DNA of 64,000 nucleotides from Chromobacterium subtsugae (GTDB lineage: Bacteria; Pseudomonadota; Gammaproteobacteria; Burkholderiales; Chromobacteriaceae). Shown here one piece after another: positions 38,253 through 47,191 of the stretch. The number at the start of each line of letters is the position of its first letter. The first letter of the stretch is position 1. Position numbers and translations under genes: made by a program. The stretch covers positions 248,001 to 312,000 of the forward strand of contig NZ_JYKA01000004.1 of NCBI RefSeq assembly GCF_001676875.1, in the 5' to 3' direction. The notes under the pieces were generated by a model. It had not been told where the DNA came from and did not search any database. It saw only the letters and a program-made list of their open reading frames with translations.

Positions 38253-39272
38253 CTACAGCGCCAGGCCGCAGTCCGCCTGCGCGCGCGCCCAATCGAACCA
38301 GGGGCCGGGGTCGGTCTTGCGGCCGGGCGCGATGTGCTCGTGGCCGGCCAACGCCGATAGCGGCAGGTGGCGGCGCAATTCCGCGCCCAGCGCCGCCAGC
38401 GTGCGGTATTGCGCCTCGCTGAACGGCTCGAAATCGCAGCCCTCCAGCTCCACGCCTATGGAAAAGTCATTGCACTTCTCGCGGCCGCGCCAGCAGGACA
38501 CCCCGGCATGCCAGGCGCGCTGCCCCACCGGCACGAACTGCAGCAATTGGCCGTCGCGGCGGATGAAGAAGTGCGACGACACCCGCAGCTGGTGGATGCC
38601 GCGGTAATACGGGTCTTCGTCCGGGTCCAGGCTGTTGCCGAACAGCTGCTGCACGCCGGGGCCGCCATAGCGGTAAGGCGGCAGGCTGATATTGTGTATC
38701 ACCAGCAGCTCCGGCGCGCAGCCCGGGCTGCGCTCGTCGCAATTGGGCGAGGCCTGCTGCAGCGCGCCGCGCATCCAGCCGTCCGGGGCCAGCGACAGGA
38801 CCGGCGGCGCGGCCGGCCGGTAGTCCATCCGCCACAGCGCCAGCCCGTCCGGCACGCTCCAGCGCCGCTCCAGCACGAAGCCCGCCTTGTGGTAGAGCGC
38901 GATCGCCGCCTGGTTGACTTCGGCGGTGTCGACGCTGGCGCGCGTCTCGCCGTGCAACGCCCGGTTGAGCAGCCGGTAGCCCCAGCCGCAGCCGAAATGC
39001 GCAGGGTCCACCACCGTGCGTTCGATGTGCAGGCCGCCGTCCAGCCGGCGCGACGCCACCACCAGCCCGCGCAGCTCGCCGCCCTCGAACGCCGCCAGGA
39101 TGCGGTCGCGGCAAGAAAGCAACGCCGCCAGGTCCGGCCACAGCAGCGGCAGCGCCGGATAGTCCAGCCATTCCACCTCGACGCGGTGGGCGGCCAGCTG
39201 CAGCCGCAGCGCCCGCTGCGCCAGCTCCGCGTCGCCGCGGTCCAACTCCTTCACTTCAAACGGCAAATCCAT
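38253..39272 (-). CDS. GNAT acetyltransferase fused to AmpD-type N-acetyl-anhydromuramyl-L-alanine amidase
   Basis: A 339-residue two-domain protein. Residues about 1-150 form a GNAT domain (DRILAAFEGGELRGLVVASR, then GCGWGYRLLNRALHGE as acetyl-CoA loop, and NQAAIALYHKAGFVLERRW). Residues about 160-339 form an Amidase_2 domain like AmpD, with zinc ligands in LLVIHNISLP and AGHEHIAPGRKTDPG. AmpD removes peptides from anhydromuropeptides in murein recycling, which also tunes beta-lactamase induction in other bacteria. AGGAG lies five to six bases before the ATG at 39272. No stop or strong internal start separates the domains. Confidence 0.88.
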   Translation of the reverse strand: MDLPFEVKELDRGDAELAQRALRLQLAAHRVEVEWLDYPALPLLWPDLAALLSCRDRILAAFEGGELRGLVVASRRLDGGLHIERTVVDPAHFGCGWGYRLLNRALHGETRASVDTAEVNQAAIALYHKAGFVLERRWSVPDGLALWRMDYRPAAPPVLSLAPDGWMRGALQQASPNCDERSPGCAPELLVIHNISLPPYRYGGPGVQQLFGNSLDPDEDPYYRGIHQLRVSSHFFIRRDGQLLQFVPVGQRAWHAGVSCWRGREKCNDFSIGVELEGCDFEPFSEAQYRTLAALGAELRRHLPLSALAGHEHIAPGRKTDPGPWFDWARAQADCGLAL

Positions 39273-39479
39273 TCTGCTCCTCGATCGTCTATGCCCCGGA
39301 CGGCATCGTACAAATCCGGCTTGTGTTCCACCGCGCAAAGCGGTATCAAGAACTTGCGTCGCGCATCGCGTAAGCGGCCGTCTTTTCCGCCGCATCGAGT
39401 TTACGCTTGAGGCGCATCATGTCCACGGTTTCGGCATGGCGTCACAATCATGCCAGAACCCACGCAGGAGACCACCCTC

Positions 39480-40010
39480 ATGCTTACGCTCGACACCCTT
39501 GGCGGCGCCGCGGCGCCCAGCTTCGAACAGCCGCTGGAAATGCTGCAGGCCTGTCACGACAAGATCCGCCGCTTCTGCGACACCCTGGACAAGCTGCCGC
39601 CCTACATCGAAGAGCACGGCGTCGACGAAGCGGCCCGCAACGCGATCAACGACGTGGTGCGCTACTTCGACGTCGCCGGCCCCGCCCACCATACCGACGA
39701 GGAAGAAGAGCTGTTCCCGCTGATCGAGGCGCGCGTGCCCGCCGCCGCATCCAGGCTGGAGCAGCTGGCGGCCGAGCACGGCTACCTTCACTCGTGCTGG
39801 AACGCCATCCGCGACGACCTGCTGTCGCTGCGCGACGGCCGCATCCGCCAGATCAGCAAGAACGAGCTGCAGGAATTCGCCCGCCAGTACCGCGAGCACG
39901 CCGCCGCCGAGGAGGCCTGGCTCTTCCCCGCCGCCGCCAGCGCGCTGAGCGCGGAAGAGCTGCGCGCCGCCGGCGCCCGCATGGCCCAGCGCCGCCAAAC
40001 CGGCGGCTGA
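39480..40010 (+). CDS. Hemerythrin-domain protein
   Basis: A 176-residue four-helix protein of the hemerythrin HHE family, cytosolic. Iron ligands are visible as LQACHDKI, GPAHHTDEEEELFPLIE, LAAEHGYLH and QYREHAAAEEAWLFP. Such proteins bind a di-iron centre and act in oxygen, NO or iron handling; which applies here is unknown. The ATG at 39480 has AGGAG about ten bases upstream, better than the ATG at 39450. It diverges from the GNAT-AmpD gene and converges on transaldolase. Confidence 0.88.
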   Translation: MLTLDTLGGAAAPSFEQPLEMLQACHDKIRRFCDTLDKLPPYIEEHGVDEAARNAINDVVRYFDVAGPAHHTDEEEELFPLIEARVPAAASRLEQLAAEHGYLHSCWNAIRDDLLSLRDGRIRQISKNELQEFARQYREHAAAEEAWLFPAAASALSAEELRAAGARMAQRRQTGG

Positions 40011-40028
40011 GCCGGCGCGCTAACGCAA

Positions 40029-40060
40029 AACGGGTTGCCCGCTCGCGCCGGCAACCCGTT
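40029..40060. terminator. Bidirectional terminator between hemerythrin gene and tal
   Basis: AACGGGTTGC and GCAACCCGTT form at least a 10-bp stem around a GC-rich loop, followed by TTCTTT on the plus strand and AAAA on the other side. It lies between the two stop codons. Confidence 0.8.
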
Positions 40061-40081
40061 CTTTCCCGCCAGGGCGGCCGC

Positions 40082-41143
40082 TTAGGCCGTCAGTTTCAGC
40101 AACTGGGCGAAAGCGTCCTCGAACAGTTTCAGGCCGTCCTGCTGCAGTTTTTCGCCGACAGCGGCCAGATCGACGCCGGCGGCTTCCACTTCGGCAAGCA
40201 GCGCCTGGGCCGCGTCCATGCCCTGCGGCAGCGTCAGCGCGGCGTCGCCGTGGTCGCGGAAGGCGGCCATCGTCGCGTCCGGCACGGTGTTGACGGTTTC
40301 GTCGCCGATCAGGCTCTCCACGTACAGCACGTCGCGGTAAGCCGGGTTCTTGGTGCCGGTGGACGCCCACAGCAGGAATTGCGGACGGGCGCCGGCGGCG
40401 CGCAGCTTGGCGAACTCCTCGCCGTGGAAGCGTTGCTGGTAGCGGGCGTAGGCTGCCTTGGACAGCGCGATCGCCACCTTGCCCTTGTGCTGCTCGGCCA
40501 CTTGCGGGTCCAGCAGGCTGTCGACGCGCGACAGGAAGAAGCTGGCCACCGCCTTGACGCCGGCCACCGGCTGGCCGTCGGCCAGGCGCGCGGACAGGCC
40601 GGCGATGTAGGCGTCCCATACCGCTTCCACTTGCGGCAGCGAGAACAGCAGCGTGATGTTGACGTTGACGCCTTCGCGGGTCAGCGTCTGGAAGGCGCGG
40701 ATGCCCTCGGCGGTGGCCGGAATCTTGATCATCGCATTGGCGCGGCCGATCTCGGCCCACAGCCGGCGCGCGGCCGCCAAGGTGCCGGCTTCGTCGCGCG
40801 ACAGTTCCGGCGACACTTCCAGGCTGACGTAGCCGTCGTTGCCCTGGCTGGCTTCGTATTGCGCCAGCAGCAGATCGCAGGCGGCCTGGATGTCGGCCAC
40901 CACCAGCGTTTCGTAGCGCGCTTCGGCGGACAGCGCCGCGTCTTGTTTCAGCACGGCCAGCTCGCCCTGATAGCTCGCGTCGGAGCTGATCGCCTTGTAG
41001 AAGATGGCCGGATTGGAGGTGACGCCGGCGATGCCGTCGTCGGCCAGCAGGCGGGCCAGTTCGCCGGAGGCGATCAGTTCACGGGACAGATTGTCCAGCC
41101 AGATACGCTGGCCGAACGGACGGATGGCTTGCAAACGGTTCAT
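40082..41143 (-). CDS. tal: Transaldolase
   Basis: Non-oxidative pentose phosphate pathway: moves a dihydroxyacetone unit from sedoheptulose-7-phosphate to glyceraldehyde-3-phosphate. The 353-residue protein shows IWLDNLSRELI, GVTSNPAIFYKAI, YVSLEVSPELSRD, the Schiff-base lysine segment AMIKIPATAEGI, and a late LLWASTGTKNPAYRDVLYVE. Length and wording fit the longer TalB-like form of betaproteobacteria and actinobacteria. ATG at 41143. Upstream neighbour is phoR, 106 bases away on the same strand. Confidence 0.96.
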   Translation of the reverse strand: MNRLQAIRPFGQRIWLDNLSRELIASGELARLLADDGIAGVTSNPAIFYKAISSDASYQGELAVLKQDAALSAEARYETLVVADIQAACDLLLAQYEASQGNDGYVSLEVSPELSRDEAGTLAAARRLWAEIGRANAMIKIPATAEGIRAFQTLTREGVNVNITLLFSLPQVEAVWDAYIAGLSARLADGQPVAGVKAVASFFLSRVDSLLDPQVAEQHKGKVAIALSKAAYARYQQRFHGEEFAKLRAAGARPQFLLWASTGTKNPAYRDVLYVESLIGDETVNTVPDATMAAFRDHGDAALTLPQGMDAAQALLAEVEAAGVDLAAVGEKLQQDGLKLFEDAFAQLLKLTA

Positions 41144-41249
41144 GGTGAGGCGTCCGGGAATTGCTTGAGGTAAAGACAGACATCGTAGCGCGCCGCAACC
41201 GCCGCGCCAAGAAAATTGTCGCGGCGGCTTGCGCTGGATCGAAGACCGC

Positions 41250-42557
41250 TCAGGCGGCCTGGCTGTCGTTGCGGCGTTCGCGCGGGAACACCACGCTGAA
41301 GGTGCTGCCCTTGTCGGGCTCGCTCTTGATTTCCAGCCGGGCGTGATGGCGCGCCAGCACGTGCTTGACGATGGCGAGGCCGAGGCCGGTGCCGCCGCTG
41401 CCGCGCGAACGGCCGCGGTCCACCCGGTAGAAGCGCTCGGTCAGCCGCGGGATATGCTCGCGCGGGATGCCGATCCCAGTGTCGCTGACCGAGAAGCGCA
41501 GCTGCTCGCCCTCCTCCTGCCAGGCCAGCGTGATGCTGCCGCCTTCCGGCGTGTAGCGCACCGCGTTGGACACCAGGTTGCCGAAGGCCGAATGCAGCTC
41601 CTGGCCGCTGCCCCACAGGCCGGCGTCGCAACAGCCGGACAGCTTGACCTGATGCCGCCCCTGGGACAGGCCCTCGGCCTCCACCATCAGCGTGTCCAGC
41701 ATGTCGCGCATGTCCACTTTTTCCGAACTCGCCGCCTTGGGGCTGTTCTCCAGCCGCGACAGCGCCAGCAGATCTTCCACCAGGCTTTGCATCCGCCGCG
41801 ACTGCTCCAGCATCATCGGCAGGAACTGGCGGAAGGTGCGGTCGTCCACCTCAGGCATGTCGCCTAGCGTCTCCAGGAAGCCGCCCACCACCGTCAGCGG
41901 CGTGCGCAGCTCGTGCGAGACGTTGGCGACGAAATCGCGGTGCACCGTTTGCACCCGCTCCAGCTGGGTGATGTCGCGGGTCAGCAGCAGCTTGCGGGTG
42001 GAGTCGAACGGCACCAGCTGCAGCGAAATCACCAGTTCGCGCGGCTGGACGAAGTTCAGCACCAGCGGCTGGCTGAAGCTGGCGTTCTTCATATAGCTGT
42101 GGAACGATGGCTGGCGGATCAGGTTGAGGATCTGGTTGCCGACGTCGCGCTTGCGGTCCAACCCCAGGTGCTCCACCGCCATCGGATTCACCCATTCGAT
42201 GCGGTCATGCTCGTCCAACACCACCACGCCATCCGGCATCGCCTCGCCGGCGTTGATGAAGCGCTCCAGCACGTGAGTCAGCTTCTTCTTGCTCTGGCTC
42301 TGGTTGCGCATGGTGCGGTACAGCGTCATGAACACCGAATGCCAGACGCCGAAGCCGTCCGGCACCCGCTCCGGCACCGGATGGCGCAGCCAGCGCAGCA
42401 GCAGCGCGATGTGGTAGAGGTTGAAGGCCAGCCAGGCGCCCAGCGTGATCGCCAGCGCCAGCAGCGCGTCAGTGGCCGAGGACAGCGCCCAGAAGCCGCC
42501 GCTGACGACGACGATGCCCGTCAGCCACAGCAGGGTCCGTTGCAGAAATTCGCGCAT
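41250..42557 (-). CDS. phoR: Phosphate regulon sensor histidine kinase PhoR
   Basis: Membrane sensor kinase that phosphorylates PhoB when phosphate is scarce. The 435-residue protein has two N-terminal membrane helices (about 8-28 and 30-55), a PAS domain (about 95-190; MPDGVVVLDEHDRIEWVNPMAVEHL), HisKA with FVANVSHELRTPLTVVGGFLE, and an ATPase domain with NLVSNAVRYTPEGG, DTGIGIP and GGTGLGLAIVKHVL. I use the ATG at 42557 instead of a TTG one codon earlier. Six bases separate it from phoB, so the pair is one operon. Confidence 0.95.
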   Translation of the reverse strand: MREFLQRTLLWLTGIVVVSGGFWALSSATDALLALAITLGAWLAFNLYHIALLLRWLRHPVPERVPDGFGVWHSVFMTLYRTMRNQSQSKKKLTHVLERFINAGEAMPDGVVVLDEHDRIEWVNPMAVEHLGLDRKRDVGNQILNLIRQPSFHSYMKNASFSQPLVLNFVQPRELVISLQLVPFDSTRKLLLTRDITQLERVQTVHRDFVANVSHELRTPLTVVGGFLETLGDMPEVDDRTFRQFLPMMLEQSRRMQSLVEDLLALSRLENSPKAASSEKVDMRDMLDTLMVEAEGLSQGRHQVKLSGCCDAGLWGSGQELHSAFGNLVSNAVRYTPEGGSITLAWQEEGEQLRFSVSDTGIGIPREHIPRLTERFYRVDRGRSRGSGGTGLGLAIVKHVLARHHARLEIKSEPDKGSTFSVVFPRERRNDSQAA

Positions 42558-42563
42558 CAAGCC

Positions 42564-43253
42564 TCACTGTTGCACGGAGAAGCGGTAGCCGGTGCCGCGC
42601 ACGGTCTGGATCAGGCCGTCGTGCTGAGTGCCCTCCAGCGCGCTGCGTAGCCGGCGGATGTGCACGTCCACGGTGCGCTCCTCGACAAAGACATGATCGC
42701 CCCACACTTGGTCCAGCAGCTGGGCGCGCGAGTGCACGCGCTCCGGGTGGGTCATGAAGAAATGCAGCAGGCGGAATTCTGTCGGCCCGAGGTCGATCAC
42801 GCTGCCGTTGCCGGTGACGCGGTGGGTCACCGGGTCCAGCCGCAGGCCCTGCACGTCCACCGCGTCGTCGGTCATCTGCGGCGCGCGGCGGCGCAGCACC
42901 GCCTTGATGCGTGCCAACAGCTCGCGCGGCGAGAACGGCTTGGTGATGTAGTCGTCGGCGCCGGTTTCCAGGCCGACGATCTTGTCCTGCTCATCGGAGC
43001 GGGCGGTCAGCATGATGATGGGAATGTGGCGGGTGCGCTCGTCGGCGCGCAGGCGCTTGGCCACGTCGACGCCGCTGGCGCCCGGCAGCATCCAGTCCAG
43101 CAGCACCAGGTCGGGCAGCGCGTTTCTGACCAGGGTCAGCGCGGCTTCGGCGGTGCCGGCGCGCAGCACGTGGTGGCCAGCCTGGGCCAGGTTGAAGGCG
43201 ATCAGCTCCTGAATCGCCGGTTCGTCTTCGACAAGCAAGATATTGGCGGCCAT
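42564..43253 (-). CDS. phoB: Phosphate regulon response regulator PhoB
   Basis: OmpR-family response regulator that binds Pho boxes. The 229-residue protein has a receiver domain with acidic pocket ILLVEDE, phosphorylated Asp53 in LLDWMLPG, LTARSDE and ITKPFSPRELLARI, then a winged-helix domain (about 128-229) with LGPTEFRLLHFFMTHPERV and RTVDVHIRRLRSALE. A near-perfect Pho box lies 47 bases upstream of the ATG, so autoregulation is expected. Confidence 0.97.
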   Translation of the reverse strand: MAANILLVEDEPAIQELIAFNLAQAGHHVLRAGTAEAALTLVRNALPDLVLLDWMLPGASGVDVAKRLRADERTRHIPIIMLTARSDEQDKIVGLETGADDYITKPFSPRELLARIKAVLRRRAPQMTDDAVDVQGLRLDPVTHRVTGNGSVIDLGPTEFRLLHFFMTHPERVHSRAQLLDQVWGDHVFVEERTVDVHIRRLRSALEGTQHDGLIQTVRGTGYRFSVQQ

Positions 43254-43299
43254 GGTCGGCTATCCTCGTTTGATTGTGTGGCAAGGATACAAACGCTTG

Positions 43300-43317
43300 A
43301 TGACAGTAATATGACAT
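43300..43317 (-). promoter_or_regulatory. Pho box upstream of phoB
   Basis: On the minus strand the 18 bases read ATGTCATATTACTGTCAT, which match the enterobacterial consensus CTGTCATAWAWCTGTCAY at 16 of 18 positions by my count. The two CTGTCA-like repeats are 11 bases apart as expected. Its position 47 bases before the phoB start fits autoregulation by PhoB. Confidence 0.85.
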
Positions 43318-43373
43318 GTCTTGGTCAGTTCCCGCGCCCGGATTGTCCGCGATCCGGCCCGCCGCCGCCAGAC

Positions 43374-43405
43374 AAAAAAAACGGGCCTGCCAGATGGGCA
43401 GACCC
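43374..43405 (-). terminator. Intrinsic terminator on the minus strand upstream of phoB
   Basis: On the minus strand GGGTCTGCC / GGCAGGCCC form a stem with one mismatch and are followed by eight T residues. It ends a leftward transcript that begins between here and the lrp start, not one from a recognised gene. Confidence 0.7.
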
Positions 43406-43620
43406 GGAATGGTCGTCGTCAAAAACGTTTGATCTGACAAGAGACCAGGGACAAAGAGATCACCAGGACAGTCTCAAATGAGGGGGTCGAGCGACTCGCT
43501 CATCCGCAACCAATCTTGGACGGAGACCGCGGCGGGACGTGCCGCTTTCTCCTTGATACGGGCTGCATTCTACGTAGCAAATGCCGGGCCATACCCATTC
43601 ATTCATTGGATTTTTTCTTT
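43374..43620 (-). ncRNA. Candidate small RNA between phoB and lrp (ends approximate)
   Basis: The 354 bases between phoB and lrp hold no credible gene, yet end on the minus strand in a clear intrinsic terminator. The stretch can form further hairpins, such as GAGCGA/TCGCTC at about 43488-43500 and GCGGC/GCCGC near 43530-43545. A leftward non-coding RNA ending at the terminator would explain this. The 5' end is a guess. Other explanations are a terminated leader of phoB-phoR or a very short peptide gene. Confidence 0.35.
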
Positions 43621-43671
43621 TTCCGCCTTTTTTTTGATGTTTATTTTGTCATATTTCATTAGAATCGAAAC

Positions 43672-44115
43672 ATGGACAGATTTGATCGCAAAATCCTCGC
43701 TGCACTGCACGAAAATGCCAGAATCAGCTTCGCCGAACTGGCGCGCCGGGTAAACCTTTCCGCCCCCGCGGTGGCCGACCGGGTGGCCAAACTGGAGCAA
43801 GCCGGCGTGATCACCGGCTACCGCGCCCAGATCGATCCCGGCCGGGTCGGCCTGCCGATTTCCTGCCTGATCGAACTGACAGTCAAGCATCTGGAGTACT
43901 ACCTGGTGATCGAGCAGATCCGCAACACTCCCGAGGTGATCGAGTGCGCGTCCATCACCGGCACCAGCGGCCTGATGATCAAGGTGGCGGTGGACACCAT
44001 GGCCTCGCTGCAGGCATTGATCGCCCGGCTGATGCAGTTCGGCGACACCAAGACCTCCATCATCATCGACATGCCGGTGGCGCCGCGGATGCCGGCGCTG
44101 CAGCAGGACGACTAG
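43672..44115 (+). CDS. Lrp/AsnC-family transcriptional regulator
   Basis: A 147-residue regulator with an N-terminal helix-turn-helix (MDRFDRKILAALHENARISFAELARRVNLSAPAVADRVAKLE) and a C-terminal RAM/ACT-like ligand domain (about 65-140; SITGTSGLMIKVAVDTMASLQ). Members sense amino acids and form octamers. The AT-rich upstream sequence (43600-43670) with long T-runs fits a strongly regulated, possibly autoregulated promoter. Target genes are unknown; no amino-acid gene is next to it. Confidence 0.92.
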   Translation: MDRFDRKILAALHENARISFAELARRVNLSAPAVADRVAKLEQAGVITGYRAQIDPGRVGLPISCLIELTVKHLEYYLVIEQIRNTPEVIECASITGTSGLMIKVAVDTMASLQALIARLMQFGDTKTSIIIDMPVAPRMPALQQDD

Positions 44116-44120
44116 GCGAT

Positions 44121-44152
44121 AAAAAAGGCCGGGGCCCTCACGGGCGCCGGCC
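44121..44152 (-). terminator. Terminator of gapA
   Basis: GGCCGG (44127-44132) and CCGGCC (44147-44152) with additional inner GC pairs form a stem that is followed on the minus strand by six T residues. It lies 33 bases after the gapA stop and may also serve lrp. Confidence 0.75.
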
Positions 44153-44184
44153 GGAACAGAGTACAACTCTCCCTTACATACTTC

Positions 44185-45195
<1,011 letters not shown>

Positions 45196-45330
45196 TTATC
45201 ACCTTGTAATGCTCAATGAACGACCCGGCGGCGATCCGTGCCGCGGCCGCCGAGAATGCCGATTCCGTGGGCGGGCGCCCTTGCCGCCAGGCGGCGGACT
45301 GTGGCCGCCGGCCGCGCCGCGGCGCCCGGA

Positions 45331-45369
45331 AAACAAAACAGCGCAAGGCCATCTCGTTCCTTGCGCTGT
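45331..45369 (-). terminator. Terminator of the nag operon
   Basis: ACAGCGCAAGG (45338-45348) and CCTTGCGCTGT (45359-45369) form a perfect 11-bp stem. On the minus strand it is followed by TTTTGTTTT. It lies 64 bases beyond the nagE stop. Confidence 0.85.
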
Positions 45370-45432
45370 CACTTTCCACCCATTTCACCTTGTAATCAAC
45401 TCGCTACATCAAGAGTTGGCGAAATTGCCGTT

Positions 45433-47109
45433 TCATCCTTGCAAAACAGCGGCGTAGGGGCTTGCGTCGCCCTGCAGAATGATATGCAGCAGCGTGGCCG
45501 AAACTGCGGTGACGCCGCTGGCGCCCAGCTGGCGCAGCGCGTCCTGGTCGACGCGGCCGCTGTCGGCCACCTCCACCCGCAGCCGGCTGCCGGCCACCGC
45601 CTCCACCTTGCGCACATTGTCGGCGCCGCCCAGCGCGGCCAGCCAGCGCACCTTGTCTATGCTGGCCCCGTTGGCGGCTGCGGTGGACACCAGCGTCTCG
45701 GCGGCGGCTTGCGGCGCGGCGGCGGCCGCGCCCAGCGCGTTGCGGATCTCGTCGGCGATCAGGTCGGCCTCCGGCCCCAGCACCACCTGCACGCTGCCGG
45801 CGGCCGGGCGGATCAGCCCGCGCGAGCCCAGCGCCTTCAGCGCGGCCTCGTCCACCTTGTCATTGCTGACCACCAGCAGGCGCAGCCGGGTGGTGCAGGC
45901 GTCGACGTTCTTCAGGTTGGCGGCGCCGCCCAGCGCGGTGATGAAGCCGCGCGCGCGCTCGGTGCCCTTGACGCCGGCGGCGACGGCCACCGCGCCGTCC
46001 TCGCGGCCCGGGGTCTTCAGGTCGAACTTCTTGATGAAGAACACGAACAGGCCGTAGTACACCACGAAGTAGACCGCGCCCACCGGCAGCAGATACCACG
46101 GATGGGTGGAAATGCCGAAGCCCAGCACGTAGTCGAACAGGCCGGCGGAGAAGCCGAAGCCAAGCTTGACGTCGAGCGCGTGCATGATGGCCATCGACAG
46201 GCCGGTCAGCAGCGCGTGGATCGCGTACAGCGCCGGCGCCAGGAACATGAAGGCGAATTCGACCGGCTCGGTGACGCCGGTCAGCATCGCGGTCAGCGCC
46301 AGCGAAAACAGCAGGCCGCCGACCGCCGCCTTGTTTTCCGGCTTGGCGGTGCGGTACATCGCCAGGCAGGCCGCCGGCAGGCCGAACATCATCACCGGGA
46401 AGAAGCCGGCCATGAACATGCCGGCCGTCTTGTCGCCGGCGAAGAAGCGGGTCAGGTCGCCGTGCACCACCTTGCCGGTGGCGTCGGTGAAGTCGCCCAG
46501 CTGGAACCAGAAGATGTTGTTGAGGATATGGTGCAGGCCGGTGACGATCAGCAGGCGGTTGAGCACGCCGAACACGAAGGCGCCGACTTCGCCCAGGCCT
46601 ATCATCCAGTGGCCGGTGTTGTCGATGGCGTTCTGCACCGGCATCCAGATGTAGCCGAGCGCCGCGCCCAGGATCAGCGCGGCGAAGCCGGTGGCGATGG
46701 GCACGAAGCGCTTGCCGCCGAAGAAGGCCAGGTAGCTGGGCAGCGCGATGTCCTTGTAGCGGTTGTACAGCGCGCCGGCCACCAGGCCGGACAGAATGCC
46801 GGACAGCACGCCCATATTGATCTTGGCGTCTATCGTCTTCAGCACCGCGGTGATCACCAGATAGCCGATGGCGCCGGCCAGGCCGGAGGTGCCGTTATTG
46901 TCCTTGGCGAAGCCGACCGCCACGCCGATGGCGAAGATCAGCGCCAGATTGCCGAAAATGGCGTCGCCGGCCTGGGCCATCATCTTGATGTCCAAGAGGT
47001 CGGGCTGACCCAGCCGCAGCAGCAGGCCGGCCACCGGCAACACGGCGATCGGCAGCATCAGGGCGCGCCCCAATTGCTGGATGCCGGCAAACTTGTTCAG
47101 AGTACTCAC
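45433..47109 (-). CDS. nagE: PTS N-acetylglucosamine transporter, EIIC with two EIIB domains
   Basis: Imports and phosphorylates GlcNAc. The 558-residue protein has a glucose-family EIIC domain (about 1-375; RALMLPIAVLPVAGLLLRLG, FGVLNRLLIVTGLHHILNN, GVTEPVEFAFMFLAP) and two EIIB domains. The first (about 395-465) has the phosphorylated Cys in NVDACTTRLRL. The second (about 490-558) contains no cysteine at all. EIIA is supplied by the next gene upstream. The start is GTG with GGGAG eight bases upstream. Substrate is inferred from nagA and nagB neighbours and from NagE-like wording. Confidence 0.93.
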   Translation of the reverse strand: MSTLNKFAGIQQLGRALMLPIAVLPVAGLLLRLGQPDLLDIKMMAQAGDAIFGNLALIFAIGVAVGFAKDNNGTSGLAGAIGYLVITAVLKTIDAKINMGVLSGILSGLVAGALYNRYKDIALPSYLAFFGGKRFVPIATGFAALILGAALGYIWMPVQNAIDNTGHWMIGLGEVGAFVFGVLNRLLIVTGLHHILNNIFWFQLGDFTDATGKVVHGDLTRFFAGDKTAGMFMAGFFPVMMFGLPAACLAMYRTAKPENKAAVGGLLFSLALTAMLTGVTEPVEFAFMFLAPALYAIHALLTGLSMAIMHALDVKLGFGFSAGLFDYVLGFGISTHPWYLLPVGAVYFVVYYGLFVFFIKKFDLKTPGREDGAVAVAAGVKGTERARGFITALGGAANLKNVDACTTRLRLLVVSNDKVDEAALKALGSRGLIRPAAGSVQVVLGPEADLIADEIRNALGAAAAAPQAAAETLVSTAAANGASIDKVRWLAALGGADNVRKVEAVAGSRLRVEVADSGRVDQDALRQLGASGVTAVSATLLHIILQGDASPYAAVLQG

Positions 47110-47191
47110 AACATATCTCCCAGGTTAATCTGGCGCCGTCTTGTCTCGCGGCGGCTCACCAGCACATCACGCAACGCTCCTCACCCCCGCC

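Noticed and set aside
43478-43753. A 91-codon plus-strand frame entering lrp
   Set aside because: It overlaps the start of lrp in another frame, includes homopolymer runs and lacks a ribosome site.
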